Under the pieces are notes generated by a model. The model was given only the letters and a program-made list of their open reading frames with translations, was not told where the DNA came from and searched no databases. From assembly GCA_900542155.1 (NCBI GenBank), contig UQMD01000003.1:97876-161875 (forward strand): DNA of 64,000 bases, written 5' to 3'. The position numbers were made by a program, and so were the translations under genes. The stretch comes from an uncultured Collinsella sp. (GTDB taxonomy: Bacteria; Actinomycetota; Coriobacteriia; Coriobacteriales; Coriobacteriaceae). Below are positions 55,502 through 64,000 of this stretch, piece after piece (the stretch's first letter is position 1; the number at the start of each line of letters is the position of its first letter).

Positions 55502-55795
55502 TTACTCCTGGTCGTCGCGACGGACGATCATGTGGCGGACCACAGCGTCGGTGATGCGCAGGACGCGATCAAGCTCGGCGATCTGGGTAGGATCTGCGTG
55601 GAAGTTGATGAGGGTGTAGTCACCATCGGTGAGGTCGTTGATCTCGTAGGCGAGCTTGCGCTTGCCCCACTCGTCAACGGAGTCGACCTTGCCAGCGCCC
55701 TCAGCGATCGTGGTATCGATACGCTTCATAACAGCGAGACGAGTCTCGGGGTCGAGCGACGGGTCAACAAAGAACAGCAGTTCATAAGCCTTCAT
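55502..55795 (-). CDS. rpsF: Ribosomal protein bS6
   Basis: A 97-residue S6, the first gene of the operon, with MKAYELLFFVDPSLDPETRL and VDEWGKRKLAYEINDLTDGD. AGAGGAGGTGACAAT precedes the ATG at 55795. In many bacteria an S6:S18 complex binds the leader of this operon to repress it; a hairpin is present at the right place here. Confidence 0.95.
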   Translation of the reverse strand: MKAYELLFFVDPSLDPETRLAVMKRIDTTIAEGAGKVDSVDEWGKRKLAYEINDLTDGDYTLINFHADPTQIAELDRVLRITDAVVRHMIVRRDDQE

Positions 55796-55821
55796 ATTGT
55801 CACCTCCTCTGGGCAAATGTG

Positions 55822-55850
55822 GCTTCAGGTCGTGAAGGTGCGCCTGAAGC
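55822..55850 (-). promoter_or_regulatory. Leader hairpin before rpsF
   Basis: GCTTCAGG pairs with CCTGAAGC around a 13-base loop, 20 bases before the rpsF ribosome site. Its position fits an S6:S18 autoregulatory leader, but the diagnostic CCG-containing bulge of that RNA was not confirmed. Confidence 0.4.
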
Positions 55851-55866
55851 AGGAAAAGACTTGGTA

Positions 55867-55895
55867 ATAATATCTTTCAACCTCCTAGGCTGCAA
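55867..55895 (-). promoter_or_regulatory. Promoter of the rpsF operon
   Basis: On the minus strand -35 TTGCAG (55890-55895) and -10 TATTAT (55867-55872) are separated by 17 bases, about 70 bases before the rpsF start. The remaining gap to the tRNA-Ser promoter (about 55900-56245) holds no gene I can support. Confidence 0.5.
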
Positions 55896-56245
55896 GAATA
55901 TGCAGCTACAACCTCATGACCTCCACATATGCCCATACTCACACGGCACTTCATGCGTCTTCCAACCAAATGCTGACCAAATGCTTGACGGATTTGTGGA
56001 CAAGATACGGCGCTGCGGGGACAAACCGAATCAAACTGCAGGTCAGCAACTGCAAGGCTGTGGTCGCGAAATGCATACCAGTGGTTCACAACACCGTTCA
56101 AAGATTTTTAAAATTGCTGCCGCGTCGTCTATAAATACCTATTTTGAACAATTTGCCTCATGCAGTCATGCTGGTCAGAGCCCGTTTTTGGCCTCCTAGA
56201 TCCCGTCACGAAGCCAAGCGTTTCAAAAAATGCCAACTTTTCTGT

Positions 56246-56273
56246 TTGCACTTTGCGATTCCTCGTGTATACT
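56246..56273 (+). promoter_or_regulatory. Promoter of the tRNA-Ser genes
   Basis: -35 TTGCAC (56246-56251) and -10 TATACT (56268-56273) are spaced 16 bases and end 16 bases before the mature 5' end of tRNA-Ser(GGA). Confidence 0.65.
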
Positions 56274-56289
56274 GACTTTCGCATTTAAC

Positions 56290-56380
56290 GGAGAGTTGTC
56301 CGAGTGGCCGAAGGAGCACGATTGGAAATCGTGTAGGCGTCAAAAGCGTCTCCAGGGTTCAAATCCCTGACTCTCCGCCA
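56290..56380 (+). tRNA. tRNA-Ser (anticodon GGA)
   Basis: Class II tRNA with acceptor GGAGAGT pairing with ACTCTCC, discriminator G and encoded CCA. The anticodon arm is CACGA-TTGGAAA-TCGTG (GGA, decodes UCC/UCU). A long variable arm TAGGCGTCAAAAGCGTCTC is present. Confidence 0.97.
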
Positions 56381-56389
56381 GTTAATTCC

Positions 56390-56419
56390 AAAGCAGGCCT
56401 TCGAGCCTGCTTTGTTTTT
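56390..56419 (+). terminator. Terminator between the two tRNA-Ser genes
   Basis: AAAGCAGGC (56390-56398) pairs with GCCTGCTTT (56405-56413), followed by GTTTTT. It begins 10 bases after tRNA-Ser(GGA). Confidence 0.7.
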
Positions 56420-56428
56420 ACCCCACGC

Positions 56429-56519
56429 GGAGGGGTGGCAGAGTGGTTGAATGCGGCGGTCTCGAAAACCGTTTGGCCTGTATAAGGTCACGAGGGTTCG
56501 AATCCCTCCTCCTCCGCCA
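56429..56519 (+). tRNA. tRNA-Ser (anticodon CGA)
   Basis: Class II tRNA with acceptor GGAGGGG, anticodon loop CTCGAAA (CGA, decodes UCG), a long variable arm and encoded CCA. Its T-arm and 3' end reappear in inverted orientation at 56581-56600. Confidence 0.96.
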
Positions 56520-56532
56520 TTAGATGGTACAC

Positions 56533-56554
56533 GCCCCAGCAATGGGGCTTTTTT
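56533..56554 (+). terminator. Terminator after tRNA-Ser(CGA)
   Basis: GCCCC (56533-56537) pairs with GGGGC (56544-56548) and is followed by TTTTTT. Confidence 0.75.
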
Positions 56555-56580
56555 ATTTTGGGCACATTTCAATAACGCGC

Positions 56581-56702
56581 AGGAGGAGGGATTCGAACCC
56601 GACAGGGCGCGGAGCGTAAAGAAAACGCGCCAGCGGCGCGTTTTTAGCGCAGCGCGGTCGGCGCAAGCCGACCGTATAAATTTTGAGCTCCGCTCAAAAT
56701 TT
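56581..56702. repeat. Inverted tRNA-Ser 3' fragment and three consecutive hairpins
   Basis: AGGAGGAGGGATTCGAACCC (56581-56600) is the complement of the 3' part of tRNA-Ser(CGA). Three perfect hairpins follow: AAAACGCGCC at 56622 with 56635-56644, CGGTCGGC at 56655 with 56667-56674, and AAATTTTGAGC at 56678 with 56692-56702, with loops of 3, 4 and 3 bases. Such regular spacing is unlike ordinary intergenic DNA. It may be the scar of an integrated element or a structured RNA. Confidence 0.6.
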
Positions 56703-56763
56703 GGACATCCCTCCTATTCAGCCCACGCCCCCCATCACGTTCAATCCCGATCCAAGAACCCAA

Positions 56764-56822
56764 ACATGTACATCACCCTCCAAAAACGACATTTCTCGAC
56801 ATCTTTGGAGGCTGATGTACAC
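56764..56822. repeat. 59-base hairpin repeat, copy 1
   Basis: Ends TGTACATCA...CCTCCAAA and TTTGGAGG...TGATGTACA pair, with an inner AACGACATTTCTCGACATC. A direct copy with a few changes lies at 57966-58024 on the far side of the nuclease-like gene. The two copies differ mainly in the left arm. Confidence 0.75.
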
Positions 56823-56932
56823 CTTTGCATATTATGCTCGGCGGACAATCGACCGTTTTGCCAGCATCCGGTATATTTCCCCACCTCAACGGACATAAGA
56901 GTTGGGTATCGACTCAGAGCGAGAGGTCCCCA

Positions 56933-57940
56933 ATGGATACCCCTGTTCTCATTTCGCATAAAACTGCATGGCTCGTCCATCACGCGCCACAAGGCCTGGT
57001 TCAAGCGGTCGCGCAACACGACTACCAGATAGGCGCAAGAGGTCTCTCCACCCAGCAACGCATCGCGCGCATACGACAGGCCCTCACCGACTGCGGCATT
57101 CCGCCCGATATGTTCAAGACTATCGATATCTCCGTAGTGTTTGCTTTCGAGCGAATTCGCACCAACGGTGTCACCTGCCATGTTCTCGGCCAAAGCCTAC
57201 CCTACGGCCATATTGACGAGCTTACGCCCGGCATCTTTATCACCGACGAGGCCTTCACCTTCGTGCTCGCCGCCGAGTGGATGGATAGAATCGAATACCT
57301 CGAGTATGGCTACGAAGTTTGCGGCGACTATCGCATGGGCCTTAATCCCTCTGACCCTTATACCGAGCAACCAGCAACCACCTCCAAAGATGAAATTGTC
57401 GAGCTGCTCGATCAACGCCCCGGCAAACCCGGTGCCACACGCGCGCGACTCGCGCTCAGGCATGTCTACGACCACTCGGCCTCGCCTATGGAGGCTGCAT
57501 CGGCAATCGCCCTTTCACTTCCGACAAGCGAAGGCGGCGTTGGCATTCGAGGCATCGAGCTCAACCGACCGCTCGAGATCCCTCAACGTCTTTGGCATTG
57601 TACCAAAGCCCAAACACTCAAAATCGATGCCCTCATTACCTATAAGCGCAGAGAGCTCGGCATCGAATATAAGGGTGGCTTTCACGACGCGGTCGAACGT
57701 AAGGGAGCAGATGCGGAGCGAGAGGCTGTGCTCGCCCAAATGGGTTATCGCATCGTCACACTCACCTCAGCGCAATTTGCCAGTCAACTCGCTTTTCACC
57801 GTGCCATGAACAATATCCGCGAAGCACTCGGTATGCCCCGCTGCACCGATGCCGAGTATCAGCGAAAGCAAAACGAACTGCGAAAGGCGCTTATCCGCAA
57901 CTGGAAGGGCACGAAGGACATAGAGACGCCCTCCGAGTAA
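56933..57940 (+). CDS. Nuclease-like protein of DUF559/Vsr type, flanked by hairpin repeats
   Basis: A 335-residue protein. The N-terminal 200 residues are not recognised but resemble the AbiEi/restriction-associated style. The C-terminus has LKIDALITYKRRELGIEYKG and AEREAVLAQMGYRIVTLTSA, the D...ExK layout and helix-strand pattern of DUF559/Vsr-like PD-(D/E)XK nucleases. GAGAGGTCCCCA precedes the ATG at 56933; the open frame upstream crosses the repeat. It lies alone between two direct hairpin repeats next to tRNA-Ser, which suggests a small acquired cassette. DNA cleavage is inferred. Confidence 0.65.
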   Translation: MDTPVLISHKTAWLVHHAPQGLVQAVAQHDYQIGARGLSTQQRIARIRQALTDCGIPPDMFKTIDISVVFAFERIRTNGVTCHVLGQSLPYGHIDELTPGIFITDEAFTFVLAAEWMDRIEYLEYGYEVCGDYRMGLNPSDPYTEQPATTSKDEIVELLDQRPGKPGATRARLALRHVYDHSASPMEAASAIALSLPTSEGGVGIRGIELNRPLEIPQRLWHCTKAQTLKIDALITYKRRELGIEYKGGFHDAVERKGADAEREAVLAQMGYRIVTLTSAQFASQLAFHRAMNNIREALGMPRCTDAEYQRKQNELRKALIRNWKGTKDIETPSE

Positions 57941-57965
57941 CGTCACCCGCTCGGCGCGCGCCAAA

Positions 57966-58024
57966 ACATGTACACCATCCTTCAAAAACGACATTTTTCG
58001 ACATCTTTGGAGGCTGATGTACAT
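57966..58024. repeat. 59-base hairpin repeat, copy 2
   Basis: Same orientation as the copy at 56764. ACATGTACA and TGTACATGT close the stem, TTTGGAGG pairs with the left CTTCAAA-type arm less perfectly than in copy 1, and the loop AACGACATTTTTCGACATC is shared apart from one base. Confidence 0.75.
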
Positions 58025-58143
58025 GTTTGGGACCTATGGCCGCGCCCAGTCCCTACCGTTTGCCGAGCAATGGGGTCGCAATCGCCGCCAACCATGTACT
58101 ATGTACGGGCATTGTCTAAACTCGCAATCAGAAGGATTCCATC

Positions 58144-58833
58144 TTGCCCGTCGTCGCCGCCATGACCGTTACCTCACATGCCTCGGATGCCATGGTCGCT
58201 ATCCCCTTTTGGCTCGAGATGTTCGCTGTTGTCGCGGCATCGATCTCGGGCGTGCTGGTCGCGCGCGAGCATAAGCTCGACCTGGTGGGCGCGGTCGCAC
58301 TCGCCGTGGTCTGTGGCCTGGGCGGCGGTCTATTACGCGACATGACACTGCAAGTGGGCAACGTCTACATCCTCAACCAGCCGATGGCACTACCACTTTC
58401 CATTGCCACGGCGGCCATTATCTACATCTTCCCGGCAATCGTCGATAAACCCGAGAAACTCATTCCCCTGCTCGACATCATCTCGGTCGGCATCTATGCG
58501 GCAACCGGCGCGGACAAGGCGCTGGTCTACGGCTTTGCGCCGGCCGTATGCATCATGATGGGCTTTTTCACCGCGGTGGGCGGCGGCATGTTGCGCGACG
58601 GCTTTATGGGCGTGGTTCCGGGCATTTTCCAACGCACTAACTTTTATGCCATCGCGGCCATCGCCGGATCGGCAAGCTATGTAAGCCTCGTCATGAGTGG
58701 CTTGGTCAGCAATGTCGCCGCGCTAGTCGTATGCGTCGTCGTGACCATGGGTCTGCGCTGGCTCTCGCTGCGCTTTGACATCAAAAGCCCCACCGAGGAA
58801 GACATCGCGCGCTTCTTGCATCGCAAAAAGTAG
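58144..58833 (+). CDS. TRIC cation channel family membrane protein (UPF0126/YadS-like)
   Basis: A 229-residue membrane protein with about seven hydrophobic segments and the internal repeat of the family: GGGLLRDMTLQVGNVYILNQ in the first half and GGGMLRDGFMGVVPGIFQRT in the second. Bacterial members are trimeric potassium-type channels in structural work. The start is a TTG at 58144 behind AGAAGGATTCCATC; an ATG six codons later lacks a good site. It is a lone gene. Confidence 0.88.
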   Translation: MPVVAAMTVTSHASDAMVAIPFWLEMFAVVAASISGVLVAREHKLDLVGAVALAVVCGLGGGLLRDMTLQVGNVYILNQPMALPLSIATAAIIYIFPAIVDKPEKLIPLLDIISVGIYAATGADKALVYGFAPAVCIMMGFFTAVGGGMLRDGFMGVVPGIFQRTNFYAIAAIAGSASYVSLVMSGLVSNVAALVVCVVVTMGLRWLSLRFDIKSPTEEDIARFLHRKK

Positions 58834-58939
58834 ACAGCACGGCACGACCCTTCGAAATGCAACCGAGAGGTTCTTTTAGAGCGACCGCGCGTTGGGTACC
58901 CTGTTAGATACATGTCGAGTATCTAGCGAAGGATTCACT

Positions 58940-60085
58940 ATGCCTTACAACCTAGCACCGTCGTCCCGGCGCCGTAAAGCGCGTGGCCACATCGCCCTCC
59001 TATTTGCACTGATTGTGCTTGCGCTGACCGTACTTCCCACGGCTTCGTTCGCCGGCACAGACACCGCCGGCAACGTACTCACGACCGACGAAGGCTCCAC
59101 CCCGTCCGGGGTCGAAGGCGACCTGTACTGGGCCGGTCAGAGCCTCAACCTGGACGACACCTCCATCGGCCGCGATATCATCGCGGCGGGCGAGACCCTC
59201 TCGATTCGCGACTGCACCGTGGGTGGCGCCGTTCGTCTTGCGGCACGCACCATCGACATCGCCAAAACCACGATCGATGGCAGTGTTACAGTGGCCGGGC
59301 AGCACGTTGTACTCAACGCCGACAGCACCGCCAGCTGTTTCTATGCGATAGGCGAGACGGTTGCCCTGCGCGGTTCTACCAAGTCGGCAGTGCTCGCGGG
59401 CGACACCGTGACCATCGATGGCACCGTCGATGGCGATGTTGAGGTCTGGGCCGACAAGCTCATCCTGGGCAAAAACGCCCGCATCACCGGCACGGTGAGC
59501 GCCCACGTCTCTCAGGATCCCGAGCGGGCAGAGGGTGCCCAGGTCGGAGCCCTCAAGATCGACCGAACCGAAAACGAGGACACCTCTACGGTCAACGACA
59601 TTATCGGCGGCATCGTTGCCGCAGCGCTTTCCACCGGCTTTGTCGCTATCCTGCTTGAGCTTGTCTTTCCGCGCGCAACCGCCAGTGCCGCCGGCATGCT
59701 GCATCAGCGTCCCACGCCGCTGTGGGTAAGCGGTCTTCTGGGCACGGTCGCCGTCGTTCCCGCCGTCCTGCTGCTCATCATCTCGATTGCAGGCCTGTCG
59801 CTCGCCGGCACCCTCATGTGCGGCATCATCGGACTCGCTCTGATCTCGGCGGCATTTACGGGCACCGCGATCGCACGCATGGTCGGACACAATCAGAACC
59901 GCTACACCATGGCCGCCGTGGGCGGTATCGTCGCGGGCGCACTCACGGCACTTCCTCTTATGGGCAACTTTGTCAGCGGCGTGGCCTTCGTCTTCACGCT
60001 CGGCTACGTCATCCAGATCATCTGGCGCAACGCCCACCTCAAGCCGCAGCAGCCGGCTAACACGCCAGGACTCCCCACCGCCTAA
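58940..60085 (+). CDS. Secreted/membrane bactofilin-like protein
   Basis: A 381-residue protein. A signal sequence (residues about 12-38, ending TASFAG) is followed by a repetitive beta region (about 60-190: SIGRDIIAAGETLSIRDCTV, DTVTIDGTVDGDVEVWADKL) of the polymer-forming, bactofilin-like kind. Four membrane segments follow in residues about 220-365 (VAAALSTGFVAILLELVF and others). A beta-helix exposed outside and joined to a membrane domain is the simplest reading. AAGGATTCACT precedes the ATG at 58940. Confidence 0.72.
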   Translation: MPYNLAPSSRRRKARGHIALLFALIVLALTVLPTASFAGTDTAGNVLTTDEGSTPSGVEGDLYWAGQSLNLDDTSIGRDIIAAGETLSIRDCTVGGAVRLAARTIDIAKTTIDGSVTVAGQHVVLNADSTASCFYAIGETVALRGSTKSAVLAGDTVTIDGTVDGDVEVWADKLILGKNARITGTVSAHVSQDPERAEGAQVGALKIDRTENEDTSTVNDIIGGIVAAALSTGFVAILLELVFPRATASAAGMLHQRPTPLWVSGLLGTVAVVPAVLLLIISIAGLSLAGTLMCGIIGLALISAAFTGTAIARMVGHNQNRYTMAAVGGIVAGALTALPLMGNFVSGVAFVFTLGYVIQIIWRNAHLKPQQPANTPGLPTA

Positions 60086-60092
60086 CCACCAA

Positions 60093-60121
60093 CCACCACA
60101 AAAGGGCCAGGCACTTTTGTG
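60093..60121. repeat. Hairpin after the bactofilin-like gene
   Basis: ACCACAAAAG pairs with CTTTTGTGGT around GGCCAGGCA, about ten bases after the stop. It is probably a transcript end; its loop resembles the GGGAC-type hairpins only loosely. Confidence 0.5.
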
Positions 60122-60154
60122 GTGGTGCAAAGCAACCTGACCCCATTGCAGCAA

Positions 60155-60187
60155 AAAGGGCGCCGATCATTGCGGTCGACGTCCTTT
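60155..60187 (-). terminator. Terminator of typA
   Basis: AAAGGGCGCCG (60155-60165) pairs with CGACGTCCTTT (60177-60187) with one mismatch and one wobble; on the minus strand TTTTTG follows. It begins 27 bases after the typA stop. Confidence 0.75.
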
Positions 60188-60214
60188 CTTATTGACGGTT
60201 ATAAGCCCCGGCGC

Positions 60215-62053
<1,839 letters not shown>

Positions 62054-62170
62054 GTAGTTCCCCTATCTTCTATCCATATACAAACGGCACGCGTATGCGG
62101 CCCGCCCAGCGATACAACGCTCAGCGGGAATATTGAGCCTTTTACCGAAAACTCGTTTATTTTAGCGATT

Positions 62171-62620
62171 TTAGATGAGAGGGGTTTCCTCACCTGCAGG
62201 TTCAGGGTCGCTCCACATAAAACCATCGCCGGCACCCATGCCCTCATACAGCACATATGCCGAAAAACCGCTCTCGAGCGTCGTCTCAAAGAAACTCACG
62301 AGCAGAGCGTCGTGGTAGCCGCCGTCAATCTCGACACAGCCGGTATAGCCGATGGCATAGCGGGCGATACGGCCCAGGCCCTCGTCCTTAAGACCCATCT
62401 TGTGCTCGGAGATAAAGTTGGTGGCAGCCTCCAGACATGCCTCCTCGCCATCCTCGTCGAGTGCGGCCAGATAGCGGTTGGAAGCAGCGTCCTCGATCGC
62501 CACAACTACGCCCGGATTCTCACCGGCGGCAAGGTCGTCCAAGAACGCACCAATCAGGTCACACACCATGGCGTCGAGCTCGGCTGAGACGTTACCGGCG
62601 TCCTGCATATCCTGTGCCAT
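62171..62620 (-). CDS. Hypothetical soluble acidic protein
   Basis: A 149-residue acidic protein with no signal peptide, membrane segment or motif that I recognise. It includes EDAASNRYLAALDEDGEEAC and GRIARYAIGYTGCVEIDGGY. AAGGTCTAGAG precedes the ATG, and its codon use matches its neighbours, so it is likely real. It lies 30 bases after the next gene upstream in the same direction. Confidence 0.65.
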   Translation of the reverse strand: MAQDMQDAGNVSAELDAMVCDLIGAFLDDLAAGENPGVVVAIEDAASNRYLAALDEDGEEACLEAATNFISEHKMGLKDEGLGRIARYAIGYTGCVEIDGGYHDALLVSFFETTLESGFSAYVLYEGMGAGDGFMWSDPEPAGEETPLI

Positions 62621-62650
62621 CTCTAGACCTTCCCATCGAATCCGGCGTCG

Positions 62651-63007
62651 TTACAGTTCTTGTGCCTCGGCAGCGATCTTGGCGGCAGCGTCGCGGGCGC
62701 GCACCATATCCATCGCGCGCTTGTCGAGTACCTTGATCTGGTTGGTCAGCATTACCGCATCGACCACACCCCAGATTACCAAGCCTGTTGAAATCGAAAA
62801 CCCAAGCGCACCAACTGTACCACGAAGACGAGAACAGATTACCGCGACAAGGGCGGAGATGATAACCATCTTGATATAGGAGCCGCGGCGCTCGCAAAGC
62901 GTGCGGGCCTGCGTCACATAGGCGATGCGAGCCGCCTCGGATGCCTCCGAGCGCATCTGGGCTTCACGCGCGATGGCGGCCGCTTCAGCCGATACGCGGG
63001 TACCCAT
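62651..63007 (-). CDS. Small two-helix membrane protein
   Basis: A 118-residue protein. An Ala/Glu-rich helix (VSAEAAAIAREAQMRSEASE) leads to two hydrophobic segments (VIISALVAVICSRL and GFSISTGLVIWGVVDAVML), then a charged helical tail (DMVRARDAAAKIAAEAQEL). GAGAGGTCGCTG favours the ATG at 63007; another ATG at 63037 abuts the upstream stop as TAAATG and remains possible. Function unknown. Confidence 0.65.
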   Translation of the reverse strand: MGTRVSAEAAAIAREAQMRSEASEAARIAYVTQARTLCERRGSYIKMVIISALVAVICSRLRGTVGALGFSISTGLVIWGVVDAVMLTNQIKVLDKRAMDMVRARDAAAKIAAEAQEL

Positions 63008-63037
63008 CAGCGACCTCTCCGCTCGCGTGCCAGACAT

Positions 63038-63538
63038 TTAGAAATCATCGGGGGAGAGCGTATGGACGAACTCGTCGAACTTCTCGAACTCCTGCTCGTC
63101 GTCAACTTCCTCGGCATGGGCAGAAACGGTACCCAGGCGATTCATGATGTCGTCCTCCACAAACATGGGGGCATTACTGCGCACGGCAAGGGCGATGGCG
63201 TCGCTGGGGCGGGCGTCAATCTTGCGCTCGTCACCATCGACCAGCACAACAATCGTCGCATAGAACACCGGCGGCTCGGCACGAACGATCTCGATGCGCT
63301 CGAGCTTGGCGCCCAGGGCATCGACGGTGTCAAGCAGCAGGTCATGCGTTATCGGGCGCTCGGCGCGACCGCTATCGATGCCACGGCTAATTGCCGCGGC
63401 CTCAAACGAGCCGGTCTGAATGGAAAGCGAACGCAGCGGTGCCGTCGAATCCGACTTGCCGCAGCGCTCGCGAAGCACGATAAGCGATGGCACGGGACCG
63501 GCGGCCATGACGATGGTCTCTATGTCGACGCGAACCAT
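63038..63538 (-). CDS. Bifunctional nuclease domain protein (DUF151)
   Basis: A 166-residue member of the DUF151 family, related to plant and Thermotoga bifunctional nucleases. It has LSIQTGSFEAAAISRGID, the diagnostic ERKIDARPSDAIALAVRSNA and an acidic tail. Its action on nucleic acid in this lineage is not established. GGAGGTGTTCC precedes the ATG at 63538. It is first of a run of three small genes. Confidence 0.85.
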   Translation of the reverse strand: MVRVDIETIVMAAGPVPSLIVLRERCGKSDSTAPLRSLSIQTGSFEAAAISRGIDSGRAERPITHDLLLDTVDALGAKLERIEIVRAEPPVFYATIVVLVDGDERKIDARPSDAIALAVRSNAPMFVEDDIMNRLGTVSAHAEEVDDEQEFEKFDEFVHTLSPDDF

Positions 63539-63630
63539 GGAACACCTCCGGTACGTAGCGGTTAACACGCGGCAGGGTCGCCGCATTGAATAGCTATACT
63601 ACCCAATCTTTCGCCCAGCACACAAAATCA

Positions 63631-63667
63631 AAGTAGTTAATTTGGGACGGGGCTATTTTGACTACTT
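63631..63667. repeat. Hairpin with ATTTGGGACGGGGC loop, copy B
   Basis: AAGTAGT (63631-63637) pairs with ACTACTT (63661-63667). The loop includes AATTTGGGACGGGGCTATTT, almost the loop of copy A at 34182. The stems differ by paired changes. It lies between the DUF151 gene and the tRNA cluster. Confidence 0.6.
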
Positions 63668-63678
63668 AGTTGGATAAG

Positions 63679-63709
63679 AAAAAAGCCCCGAGGCAATGCC
63701 CCAGGGCTC
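63679..63709 (-). terminator. Terminator after tRNA-Ile
   Basis: On the minus strand GAGCCC...GGGGC with an inner GGC/GCC stem runs into TTTTTT. It lies 13 bases past the tRNA-Ile 3' end. Confidence 0.75.
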
Positions 63710-63721
63710 TTAACGTTTTGA

Positions 63722-63798
63722 TGGTGGACCTGACAAGATTCGAACTTGTGACCTCCCGGTTATCAGCCGGACGCTCTAACCAACTGAGCTACAGGTCC
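63722..63798 (-). tRNA. tRNA-Ile (anticodon GAT)
   Basis: Complete cloverleaf: acceptor GGACCTG pairs with CAGGTCC, discriminator A and encoded CCA, D arm AGCTCAGTTGGTTAGAGC and anticodon loop CTGATAA. A second identical copy begins at 63946. Confidence 0.97.
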
Positions 63799-63802
63799 AT
63801 CA

Positions 63803-63878
63803 TGGTGGAGGTTAGGGGGATCGAACCCCTGACCTCAGGCTTGCAAAGCCCGCGCTCTCCCAGCTGAGCTAAACCCCC
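63803..63878 (-). tRNA. tRNA-Ala (anticodon TGC)
   Basis: Complete cloverleaf: acceptor GGGGGTT pairs with AACCTCC (one wobble), discriminator A and encoded CCA, and an anticodon loop with TGC in CTTTGCAAG. It lies four bases upstream of tRNA-Ile on the minus strand; the two are cotranscribed. Confidence 0.97.
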
Positions 63879-63889
63879 ACGGAGAAAGT

Positions 63890-63934
63890 AATAAACACCC
63901 CAGCGGCGACTCGGCTCTCGCTGGGGTGTTTATT
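63890..63934. terminator. Symmetric terminator between tRNA genes
   Basis: AATAAACACCCCAGC (63890-63904) is the exact complement of 63920-63934 around a 15-base loop. It would end transcripts of the tRNA-Ile copy at the window edge. Confidence 0.7.
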
Positions 63935-63945
63935 GCGAAAGAAAG

Positions 63946-64000
63946 TGGTGGACCTGACAAGATTCGAACTTGTGACCTCCCGGTTATCAGCCGGACGCTC
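63946..64000 (-). tRNA. tRNA-Ile (GAT), second copy, cut by the window edge
   Basis: The 55 visible bases run from the encoded CCA through the T arm, variable loop and anticodon arm, and are identical to the copy at 63722. The 5' third lies beyond the window. Confidence 0.9.

Noticed and set aside
56764..58024. CRISPR array
   Set aside because: Only two copies of the repeat exist and they are separated by a whole gene, not by a short spacer. No cas gene is present anywhere in the window.
63722..64000. tRNA-Ile and tRNA-Ala as the spacer of an rRNA operon
   Set aside because: Terminators lie on both sides of the pair and a second tRNA-Ile follows; no 16S or 23S sequence is next to them in the window.

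Overview
The window is high-GC bacterial chromosome and reads like a gut actinobacterium of the Coriobacteriia, most likely Collinsella. This is an inference from gene content: two mannose-family PTS operons, a class B sortase, zinc-ribbon membrane proteins, AAGGAG-type ribosome sites with some TTG/GTG starts, and abundant intergenic hairpins. No database was consulted. There is no rRNA gene, CRISPR array, transposase or phage structural gene in view.

Layout. 1-5.3 kb: a polar amino-acid ABC transporter (ATPase, Tat/lipoprotein binding protein, two permeases), a YqeY protein and a membrane-anchored parvulin foldase. 5.4-6.8 kb: an orphan PTS EIIA and a RelB/PIN toxin-antitoxin pair. 7.0-20.5 kb: the most unusual block, a cluster of SPFH and zinc-ribbon membrane proteins. 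Its first half (SPFH protein with three zinc ribbons, four-helix membrane protein, TFIIB-type zinc-ribbon protein, coiled-coil membrane protein, small acidic protein) resembles in outline the Bacillus ydjGHI envelope-stress module. Its second half holds four single-zinc-ribbon membrane proteins with different outer domains, a divergent CGNR-like regulator and a DUF234-type ATPase/nuclease, with a degenerate tRNA-Ser between the halves. 20.9-24.6 kb: purN, purM, purF. 24.9-28.1 kb: a CmpB-like membrane protein, tRNA-Gln, a frameshifted peptidoglycan-binding gene and a GntR regulator.

28.2-33.6 kb: a mannose-family PTS (IIA, IIB, IIC and a IID broken by an in-frame stop) divergent from deoC, a ManA-type isomerase and an RmlD-like reductase. 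The block shares a GTATGAC motif and looks like one sugar uptake and catabolism locus under the GntR regulator. 33.7-37 kb: MoaE, sortase B, PurE, MarR and a small membrane protein. 37.1-41 kb: a second, intact mannose-family PTS with its own divergent GntR regulator and a strong palindromic operator. 41-46 kb: carB and carA. 46-54 kb: a membrane protein, an ABC exporter, a NUDIX hydrolase, purD, purA and dnaB. 54-55.8 kb: rplI, rpsR, ssb and rpsF. 56.3-58 kb: two tRNA-Ser genes, then a nuclease-like gene between two direct copies of a hairpin repeat. 58-64 kb: a TRIC-like membrane protein, a bactofilin-like membrane protein, typA, three small genes including a DUF151 nuclease, and tRNA-Ile, tRNA-Ala and the edge of a second tRNA-Ile.

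Purine (purN, M, F, E, D, A) and carbamoyl phosphate (carAB) synthesis are well represented but scattered in several units. The strongest candidates for something undescribed are the SPFH/zinc-ribbon cluster, the long perfect inverted repeats whose loops are conserved while their arms are not (35.8 and 41.1 kb), a family of hairpins with a GGGAC core, and the hairpin-flanked nuclease cassette beside tRNA-Ser.
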